A stretch of 64,000 nucleotides of DNA from positions 1,922,001 to 1,986,000 of the forward strand of contig JAGVRJ010000005.1 in NCBI GenBank assembly GCA_019059635.1. Reading direction: 5' to 3'. The notes beneath the pieces were generated by a model that had not been told where the DNA came from, did no database searches, and saw only the letters and a list, made by a program, of their open reading frames with translations. This document shows positions 56,303 through 64,000 of the stretch, in pieces. This DNA is from Proales similis (taxonomy: Eukaryota > Rotifera > Eurotatoria > Ploima > Proalidae). A program made the translations under genes and the position numbers. Within the stretch, counting starts at the first letter, position 1, and each line of letters starts with the position of its first letter.

Positions 56303-58651
56303 ATGGTCAAAGTTACAATCAAAGGAGGAGTATGGCGCAATACAGAGGACGAGATCCTCAAGGCGGCCGTGATGAAATACGGCAAGAACCAGTGGTCTCG
56401 AATCGCTTCGTTGCTGCACAGGAAAACAGCGAAGCAGTGCAAGGCCCGTTGGTTCGAATGGCTCGACCCGGGAATCAAGAAAACCGACTGGAGCCGTGAA
56501 GAGGATGAGAAGCTTCTTCACATGGCCAAGCTGATGCCGACCCAGTGGCGCACAATCGCGCCCATAGTGGGTCGTACGGCCTCCCAGTGCCTTGAGCGAT
56601 ATGAATTTCTATTGGACAAGGCTCAGAAGAAAGCGTTCGAAGGCACTGTGATGGACGAACAAGACGACCCTCGCAAGCTGAAACCGGGCGAAATAGATCC
56701 GAATCCAGAGACCAAGCCAGCCCGTCCGGATCCGATCGACATGGACGAAGACGAGCTGGAAATGTTGTCGGAGGCCAGAGCTCGTCTGGCCAATACTCAG
56801 GGCAAAAAGGCCAAGCGAAAGGCCCGCGAGCGTCAGCTGGAAGAAGCTCGGCGGCTTGCCGCATTGCAGAAAAGGCGCGAATTGAAGGCTGCGGGCATCG
56901 AGCTGCGTCGATTTGGAAAGAAGAAACGCGAGATGGACTACAACCGTGAGATTCCGTTCAAGCGAACGCCGGCGTTGGGCTTCTATGACACAGAAAACGA
57001 AACATTCAACAAGGCTGACTTTGACGCCAAGAAGTTTCGCCGCGACCAGCCCAAGCCGCAGCAGCCATCGCATAGCAATCGAAAGCGAAAAGAAGAAAAC
57101 AAAGAGCCGCCGCTCAGCGAGATTCTGGGCGCAATGAACCAGCCGACTGGAAAGAGAAGCAAACTGGTTCTGCCGGCGCCACAAATCTCTGCTGTTGAGC
57201 TCGAAGAAGTGGTCAAATTAGGAATGGCCAGCGAGCAGGCAAGACAGCAAGCCGAGGAGTCAGGAGGTGAGGTGACCAGCCGCCTGTTGGGCGAATATCA
57301 ATTTACGCCGGACATAAGCAAATTGAGGACTCCAATGCTTCCTCCTGAGCAGGACTCGATTCTGACCGAGTCTCAGAACATTCTGGCTCTTCAACTGGCA
57401 GACACGCCTCTGAAAGGCGGCGAGAACACTCCTCTGCATGAACAAGCGGCCCCTGATGCAAAGAGATTGCAGACTCCGAACACAATGTTCACAACTCCGA
57501 TGCGAACACCTCAAGGAGAAGTGAGACAGACGCCGTCAAGAACTCCTCACGGACAAACGTCCGTTACCGCTTCGGTTAGAGACAAGTTGAGCATCAACCC
57601 AGAAGACGCACTCCTGGCTGGCATGGATGACAAGGAGCGGCAAAGAGAGGCAATGAGCGAGCTCAAGAGAGGTCTTGCGCAGCTGCCCGCGCCTAAAAAC
57701 GATTATGAGATTGTGCTTCCCGATTCTGGCGAACAGCAAGAAGAGCCTAGCTCGACTGACGGCATGGGCGAGCAGTTTGATATAATTGACCAGTCAGAGT
57801 TGGAAAAGCGAATGCAGAGGCAGCTGCAACTCGAAGCTGAGGAAGAAACGAGACGAAAGTCGACCGCGGTGCAACGAAACCTGCCTCGTCCAAGCGACAT
57901 GAATCACAACATTATGAGACCGGCCGAGAGTATCCAGAACGAATACCACCAGGCCGAAGAACTGATTAAGCAAGAAATGCTCGTGATGCTTCACAACGAC
58001 ATTTTAAAGGATCCGACCACCAATCAGTGCGGTCTGGCCAGTGGCTCTAAAAAAGATCCGAAGAAAATGGAGCCATTGAATCGGGACAAGCATGTGCGCT
58101 ATTTGAAAGAGAATCCGTTTGAAAGATATGAACCGGACGAGTTGGAGGCGGCCAAACATTTGATTGAAAATGAGGTGCCTTTGGTCAAACAGGCCATGGG
58201 CCACGGCGAGCTAAGCGAGGACGGCTACGCTCAAGTGTGGGAAGAATGCTACAGCCAAGTGTTGTTCATTCCGAGCACCAATCGATTCACACGCGCCAGT
58301 GTGACCAGCAAAAAGGACAAGATTGAGAGCTATGAGAAGAGGCTGGAGGTCAATCGCTTTCACATGGGCGCACTTGCCAAAAAAGCCGGTAAACTTGATC
58401 AAAAGCTGCGAATCACTCTGGGCGGCTATCAGTCGAAAGCGGGCGCGCTTCAAAAGTCACTGAGCGAAATTCACAGTCAAATTGAGAGCAAATTGATCGA
58501 ACTCAACACATTTGAAAAGATCTGGCAGCACGAGCAAGACGTGATCCCGCAGAGAATCTTGAGCCTTCGCCAGAACGTCGAGCGTCAAATGCATCGGGAA
58601 AAAGAACTGCAGGCCAAATTCGGCGACCACCTTAATTTATTAAGGCAATAA
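56303..58651 (+). CDS. CDC5L: CDC5L / Cef1, Myb-domain spliceosome (NineTeen complex) protein
   Basis: This core component of the Prp19/NineTeen complex acts in the catalytic spliceosome and is needed for G2/M progression. It is 782 aa in one exon, against 802 in human. Two Myb repeats open the protein: GGVWRNTEDEILKAAVMKYGKNQWSRI and DWSREEDEKLLHMAKLMPTQWRTI. The CDC5 signature follows: ASQCLERYEFLLD, DEDELEMLSEARARLANTQGKKAKRKARERQLEE and RRELKAAGIELR. The middle has the typical TPMRTP/QTPSRTP phosphorylatable repeats. The C-terminus keeps the long coiled coil that binds PRL1/PLRG1. The TAA stop is followed by AATAAA about 85 bases later. Absence of introns is unusual among its neighbours, but the gene is full-length. 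Confidence 0.95.
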   Translation: MVKVTIKGGVWRNTEDEILKAAVMKYGKNQWSRIASLLHRKTAKQCKARWFEWLDPGIKKTDWSREEDEKLLHMAKLMPTQWRTIAPIVGRTASQCLERYEFLLDKAQKKAFEGTVMDEQDDPRKLKPGEIDPNPETKPARPDPIDMDEDELEMLSEARARLANTQGKKAKRKARERQLEEARRLAALQKRRELKAAGIELRRFGKKKREMDYNREIPFKRTPALGFYDTENETFNKADFDAKKFRRDQPKPQQPSHSNRKRKEENKEPPLSEILGAMNQPTGKRSKLVLPAPQISAVELEEVVKLGMASEQARQQAEESGGEVTSRLLGEYQFTPDISKLRTPMLPPEQDSILTESQNILALQLADTPLKGGENTPLHEQAAPDAKRLQTPNTMFTTPMRTPQGEVRQTPSRTPHGQTSVTASVRDKLSINPEDALLAGMDDKERQREAMSELKRGLAQLPAPKNDYEIVLPDSGEQQEEPSSTDGMGEQFDIIDQSELEKRMQRQLQLEAEEETRRKSTAVQRNLPRPSDMNHNIMRPAESIQNEYHQAEELIKQEMLVMLHNDILKDPTTNQCGLASGSKKDPKKMEPLNRDKHVRYLKENPFERYEPDELEAAKHLIENEVPLVKQAMGHGELSEDGYAQVWEECYSQVLFIPSTNRFTRASVTSKKDKIESYEKRLEVNRFHMGALAKKAGKLDQKLRITLGGYQSKAGALQKSLSEIHSQIESKLIELNTFEKIWQHEQDVIPQRILSLRQNVERQMHREKELQAKFGDHLNLLRQ

Positions 58652-59203
58652 TGAGACACCAACTTGATTCTTCATCGTTTCGTCCCCATCACTACAGCAA
58701 AATAGTTCTTCTTAAATCTTTTCACGTTATTGGCGAATAAACAATGTAAAATAAGAGGATTTAATCTCATTTAATCCGAGCACAAGTGAAGCAAGCAATG
58801 CGAATTGAAAGCACTCAGCTATAGAGCAGGAGAATGCCTTTTCCATGATTATTAACTCAAGGTCGCATTGCAGCCAAGCTTAAGCCTTTCGCCAAAATCG
58901 AAATGGCTGACTGTGTAAACTGCGTCTCGACAAACAAAAGCGGCAATGTGCTTCAAGCTGGCGACTGCTGTTGACAGTAAAAAGTTGTCATTGACAAACA
59001 AAAAGGCAAATTTTAATTCAGTCGTGCGACAAAGTCTAAAATGGCTCAATCACATGACTTTGTTCTCACTGAGAGCTGGCTTATCGCTTAAATCTTAAGT
59101 AATCAAACATCGCGCCACATTTAGCCGCTACTTAAAAAGTCGCGGCCTTCTCTTACAACTTCAATTCAATTGTTCCCAAACAGCTTTTCTAGCTAAAACA
59201 ATC
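58652..59203. other. Spacer between CDC5L and NPC2-like gene
   Basis: It holds the short CDC5L 3' UTR (AATAAA near 58736) and the upstream region of the ML-domain gene, with a weak TTAAAAA box about 70 bases before its ATG. No gene is seen. Confidence 0.45.
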
Positions 59204-59835
59204 ATGTTGCGACACAGCATTGTTTTAATGGCCATTTTGGTTGCTTGCATTCAAGCCGACCCGATTCCCTACAAAGACTGTGGTACGAGGCCGCTACTCG
59301 CTGCTTTTTATTCTGATAGAAGCTCAATCGATCATGCTCTTTAAGGCACCTCGTCGGCAGTGACAGTGAGTGCGTTGGACATCGCAGGCTGTACCACTTT
59401 CCCTTGTGTCTTTCACAAGAACACAAACGCAACTCTGAAACTTGAATTCACGGCGCGTAAGTCTAGCACCGGCCGGCAGACGATAAAGCAATTCAAACTC
59501 AACTGATAATTCGCAGACACTTCGTTCACTTCACTCACCAACTTGGTTTTCGGAACTATTGCCGGCGTCAAAGTGCCGTTCCCACTGCCACAGCCGAATG
59601 CCTGCTCTCTGGGCATCAATTGTCCGGTTGTCTCTGGTAACAACTACTCAGAGACCATCAGTCTTCCGATATTGCCCGCCTACCCGAGCGTAATTAATAC
59701 ATTTGTAACATTAGACTCGTTGCCCTATCGATGACCTCGATTCTCATTTAGATTTCGGTTGTTGCCCAGCTTCAGGTGAACGATCCCAGTTCAAACGTTG
59801 TTATTTGCGCTCTTTTCCCGGTCAAGCTTGTTTAG
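59204..59835 (+). CDS. NPC2-like: NPC2-like ML-domain secreted lipid-binding protein
   Basis: This is a small secreted protein expected to bind sterol or another lipid in its beta-sandwich, as NPC2 does in lysosomes. Four exons (59204-59282, 59346-59456, 59517-59689, 59752-59835) join to 148 aa, the usual ML length. Residues about 1-18 form a signal peptide (LMAILVACIQA). The family's Cys pattern is seen: KDCG, GCTTFPC, ACSLGINCPV and VVICALFPVKLV at the end. The GINCPVVSGNNY and LPILPAYPS segments match NPC2 beta-strands. Whether this is the lysosomal NPC2 orthologue or one of the expanded arthropod-type ML proteins cannot be told. An AATAAA near 60231 may end the transcript. Confidence 0.88.
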
Positions 59836-60509
59836 AATGGCGATACAATTTTGCTTCGCTTTTTCTCCAAAATACAATTGTTCGGCCCTCGACGGGTTAT
59901 GATTTCGTTTCAATTCATTTTCTCAATGAACACAGAAAAAGAAGGGACAAGGTTCATGGGCATGATGAGCAAGCTAGAATTGGGCAAATTCCGATTCACG
60001 TGAATCATTCGCATCAGTCAGCTAATTTGAGTGGCATCAGTTGGTTGAGGCGCGAAAATGTGTTGCACGCGCGCGCACGTTCGACTTGAGTATGATTGAA
60101 TAAGTTTTGCTTGAAGTGCTTTCGACCAACCGCTTTTCTGAATGACTGACAAAGTTTCAATCATGTCGGTTGATTGTTAAACGCCTTCGAGGGTGCGAGC
60201 TATTCTCCGGCCACAACCGTCTGCCTAATTAATAAACACATTTGATTGATTTTGAGGCCGCGGTCATAAGACACAAGCTCATGTTCATTGTTCACTCCTA
60301 GTTTCGCTTTTCTCTTTCTCTTCGACTTGCTTTCTTGCCCGAGCGAATAAATAAGCATAATGGTTCACGCGAATGTTTTATGATTAATCGAACCAGTACA
60401 ACTGCGGCATAAGCTTTTCTCCACTTCGACTCTTAAAAAGTCAGTTAGAGAAACATTCGACTGATAGTGGCTCGATTTCAGATATTGCGATTCACTGGTA
60501 GCGAAAGCA
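59836..60509. other. Spacer between NPC2-like and CLIP genes
   Basis: 674 bases with the NPC2-like 3' UTR (AATAAA at about 60231) and the CLIP upstream region. A plus-strand open frame at 59805-60089 has no ATG context or family resemblance. No gene is seen. Confidence 0.45.
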
Positions 60510-63500
60510 ATGTCCTCCGAGCTTGGTGACGCGTCCACATCGAAGATGTCTGGCTTGAAAGCGCCGACAAAAATTGCACGACCGGGAAAAACATTGGCGC
60601 CGAGTGCAGGACCTGGAGGAAGTGTAGCCACTTCAAATTCTAGCCTGGACACGACCAAGGTCCAAGAGTCAATGAATGAGTCAACGATGGCCGAGGGCGA
60701 TTTTCATGTCAATGATCGCGTCCTCGTCAACAATAGGCCCGGCGTGATTGCCTTCATCGGCGAGACCAAGTTCAAAGAAGGAGTTTGGGCCGGCGTCATC
60801 CTCGACGTCGCCGAGGGCAAGAACAACGGCACAATTGAAGGAGTTACTTATTTCCAGACAGAAGAGAATCGCGGCATATTCTGCCGTCTAAACAAATTGA
60901 CTCATTTTTCGGACACGTCGACTCCTACGCCTCAAGTTGCCTCAGGCAAGCCGGCAAACGAAGCAAATGGAACTTACCAGAGCAATTTCAAGGTCGGCGA
61001 TCGAGTTATTATTAATAGCAACGATGGCAGCAAAAAAGTCGGCGTCCTCCGCTACCTTGGCAGCACAGACTTTGCCAAGGGCGAATGGGCCGGCGTTGAG
61101 CTGGACCATAAACTGGGAAAGAACGACGGCAGTGTGGGCGGAAAGCGCTATTTCGAATGTGAGCCGATGCACGGCGTGTTCGCACCAGTGCACAAAGTAG
61201 AGCCGTATAGAATAAAAAGCCAATTTGCGGCCAAAGCCGTTGGACCGTTGGTAAAATCGAGGCTGAATAACCAACATTCTGCAAGTCAGGAATCAATTGT
61301 TTCGGAAAAGTCGAGCATGTTCTCGCACCAGTCCAGCTTTGTCCAAAAGAGCCCGAAGCCAGTGGTGGCAGCCGTCAGCACAGCGAAAACGTCATTGGCC
61401 AGCAGTGCGGCGAGAAAAGCGCCACTCAGCCAGGCGACTCTGCAGCAAGCTCTGAAAGAGAAAGAAAGTCACATTTCACAGTTGTTGAAAGAGAGAGATT
61501 TCGAAAGAGCCGAGTTCACTCGAGCGGCTCAGAAATTTGAAGAGACCGAAGCTCGACTGGCCGAATTTGCCAAAATAGCCGAGGAGAAGCAGATGACGAT
61601 TGCGCAGCTGTACAAAAACATCGAGGAGCTAAAGTCGAATGAAGGCGAGCTCCAGCAGAGTTTGGTCACGGCCAAGTCAAAGATCGAAGACCTCGAGTTT
61701 CAAATTGAGGAGAGGAAAACTGGCTGCGTGAGTGCCGAGCTCGAAGAGGATGAGCAAAAAAAGAAGATCGAGAAAGCAAATCACTCGAACGATGCCGAAG
61801 GCGATCAACTGGCCGCTCAGCTAGAAGCTTATCGAGAAGCGGCCAAAGCAAGCCAGGAAGAAATTAGAAGCCTTAAAGATCAAATTGATTCGTTGAGTGT
61901 GGATTTGAAGCAGCTCAAGCTTGGAGAAGAGGTGTTTGGCCAAGAGAAGCAAGAGCTTCAGAACACTGTCAAGCGACTTGAGGAACAGCTCGCCGAAGCA
62001 AATAGATCAAACGAAGAAAATGCTCAGCTAAAGGCGAAGATTGAAAAGATGGAATTGGATCTTTCGAGCAGCAGCGGCGGAAGAGACGCCCTTCAGCAAG
62101 AACTGAATGAACTCAAGCAGCGGCTGGAGGTAATCGAAGCGCAAAAGAGCGAGTTTGAATTTCTTTACAACGAAGCAAACGAGAAAAATGTTGAGCTCGC
62201 CCAGCAAGTTGACAGCTTGTCAGTGAAACAAGACAGCGACAAGCAGGCCGAGTTTGACCTCGAGGAGCAGAAAATCGTGGTCGAGGAGCTCGAGGCAAGA
62301 ATACAGAAACTGCAGGAAGAGAAACAAATTGAACTTGAAAAGCTCAGAGAAGAGATTGGCTCTTTGAACGAGCAGAGAAATGCAGAGAAAGGAGAACTAG
62401 AGAAGCAAAGCGACGCTAAAATCGATGAGTTAAATCGAAAATTAGAAGATAACGAGAGAAATCTCGGCTCAGCCAATGCCAGAATCGATGAACTGAGTCA
62501 GCTGCTTACTCAAAAAGATCAGCAGATTGGTGAAGTGAACGCCAAGCTAACTGAAGGTGTCGCCCAGAAAGACTCGGAGATTCAGAGTTTGAAGGATGCT
62601 CACGAGAATGCTCTCAGACAAACGAGTGAAAAGCTGAGCGACGCCGAGCGACGTCTAGAAGAATCTAAAGTGGCCAATAGCGAGCTGCAAGCAAGAATAG
62701 AAGAAATGTCGAGCAACTCGGGAGACTTTTCAGCACAATTGACCTCATTGAATGAGAAAATTCAAGAAAAGGACAAAACGATCGAAGACCTACAGCAGAA
62801 GTTGACAGAATCTGAACGAAATTTCAACTCAGCTCGAGAGACCAACGGTGAATTGGAGAATAAACTGCGTCAATTAGAGGATGAGTTGAAAAAGTCGTCA
62901 GAGGAAAAGAGCCTTGTTCAGGCTGATTTAGAAAAACTGAATGGCCAGCTCGAGGAGGCCCGACAGAGTCGAGACACTGTCAAATCGGAAAAGCAAAAAG
63001 CTGATGCCGAGCTCGCCGAGTTGAGCAAGTCCAAAGAGCTGCTTGCGGGCGAGTTTGAAGGATTGAAGCAACGATTGGCTGAAGAAGAGTCGAAATCTGG
63101 CGAAGCTTTGAAACAGTCGGAAGAACTGATCAAGCAGCTGAACGAGTTAAAGAGCGGAAGCGAACAAAGAGCTTCAATCGAGCAGTCACTGAAACAAAAG
63201 CAAGATGAATTAAACGCAGAGAGGCAGACGTTGATGGCCAGAATTGAACAATTACAGACCGAGCTGTCCCAAACAAAGCAAAAGACCGAAGAGCTGATAA
63301 AATCGAACGAAACTGAGCACAAACTGAGAGATGACAGTGAGAAAGCGATTCAGGCGTTGAAGAGCGAATTAGAGCTCGAAAAGGAAGCGGCCCGAAGAGC
63401 ATCAGAAGAAGCTCGACGACAAGCGGAAGAGCTCAAAGCAGAGAATCAGCGACTGCTGAGCTCGAATGAGTCAAGTGCCCAAGAAATTGTCGAACAGGTT

Positions 63501-64000
63501 CGCATTCCAAACTGCTTGCTTGATTTGAATTTGTTTAAAGTTGAACAATTAGCTGAAAAACGACCTAATTCAAGCAAATGAGCGCATAGCCGAGCTGGAG
63601 CAGGCAGAGACAGACAAGAGTCAGGAGTTGAGGAATCAAGTTGAGCTGCTTCAAGAGGCTGTGGCCGAAGGCGAAAAATCGAACGAGTTGAAAAACACCG
63701 AAATTGAAGAATTGAGAGCTCAGGTAAAGCAATGTATTCCTCGTACACTCGACTGGCGCAGTTTAATGAGAACTCGACAAAACTAGCTGGAGGAGTATGA
63801 GCGCCATGTAGAGCAGTTGAACCTGGAGCTGGATCAAGCTCGTCAAAATAGCGTGCAAAGCCAAGACCATGTAGAAAGTTTGGTCAAAAGCTCGAGCTCA
63901 AGTTTGAAGCTGGCCAGCAGTAAGCCTGCGCCTCGACTCTTTTGCGACATTTGCGACGAGTTTGATCTTCACGACACCGAAGACTGTCCACAGCAGTCAA
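60510..64000 (+). CDS. CLIP1: CLIP-170-like microtubule plus-end tracking protein (3' end outside window)
   Basis: This cytoplasmic linker protein tracks growing microtubule ends by binding EB1 and tubulin tails and recruits dynactin. Exons are 60510-63497, 63553-63723 and 63787 onward. After a Ser/Lys-rich start, two CAP-Gly domains lie at about residues 70-135 ([17 protein letters not shown]) and 165-230 ([17 protein letters not shown]). GKNDG is exact in the second and GKNNG in the first. A Ser-rich linker precedes a coiled coil of more than 700 residues. The window ends in the first zinc knuckle ([18 protein letters not shown]), which is nearly identical to that of vertebrate CLIP-170. 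A second knuckle and the EEY/F-type end are expected just outside. Confidence 0.95.

Noticed and set aside
1-64000. tRNA, rRNA, transposon or horizontally acquired genes
   Set aside because: I scanned by eye for T-loop-like GGTTCRANNC with acceptor pairing, transposase or reverse-transcriptase motifs, and intronless bacterial-type genes, and found none convincing. The intronless genes here (CDC5L, Pro/Val EF-hand) are of eukaryotic type. A tRNA search program could still find one I missed.

Overview
The window is nuclear DNA of a small metazoan with a compact genome. The genes are full-length animal families such as fibulin, ATG9, CLIP-170, AHA1, retinoblastoma family and FUT8. They are cut by many short GT-AG introns, mostly 45-80 nt, and lie a few hundred bases apart on both strands. 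No tRNA, rRNA, transposon, virus-like or prokaryotic gene was recognised. The phylum cannot be fixed from this sequence. An EFCAB5-like gene, usually tied to motile cilia or flagella, argues against a nematode.

Layout. 1-10.3 kb: the 3' part of a retinoblastoma-family gene (+), an hnRNP A/B-type gene (-) whose last exon is easily missed, and an 18-exon EFCAB5-like gene (+). 11.3-15.8 kb: an intronless Pro/Val-rich EF-hand protein (+) and a fibulin-1-like gene (-). 16.9-32.2 kb: four head-to-tail M13 (neprilysin-type) metallopeptidase genes (-), all apparently intact. 33-35.6 kb: a CAT-type cationic amino-acid transporter (+). 35.6-38.1 kb: the largest gene-poor stretch. 38.1-41.9 kb: four small genes (+) for Pro/Gln/Met-rich proteins starting with Met-Gly, two of them obvious duplicates; no known family was recognised. 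42.4-50.7 kb: AHA1 (Hsp90 co-chaperone, -), ATG9 (+), a PM20D1-like M20 peptidase (+) and a typical 2-Cys peroxiredoxin (+). 50.8-56 kb: FUT8 (-), an Aa_trans amino-acid transporter (-) and a dsRNA-binding protein (-). 56.3-64 kb: CDC5L (+, single exon), an NPC2-like ML-domain protein (+) and a CLIP-170-like gene (+) that runs off the end.

Most neighbours are functionally unrelated housekeeping genes. The parts with a history of their own are the M13 array and the Met-Gly cluster, both products of local duplication. The clearest regulatory signal is a perfect three-unit heat-shock element upstream of AHA1. All exon structures were worked out by hand from reading frame, splice dinucleotides and family knowledge. 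Outer limits are more certain than some internal exon edges, and no transcript evidence was available.
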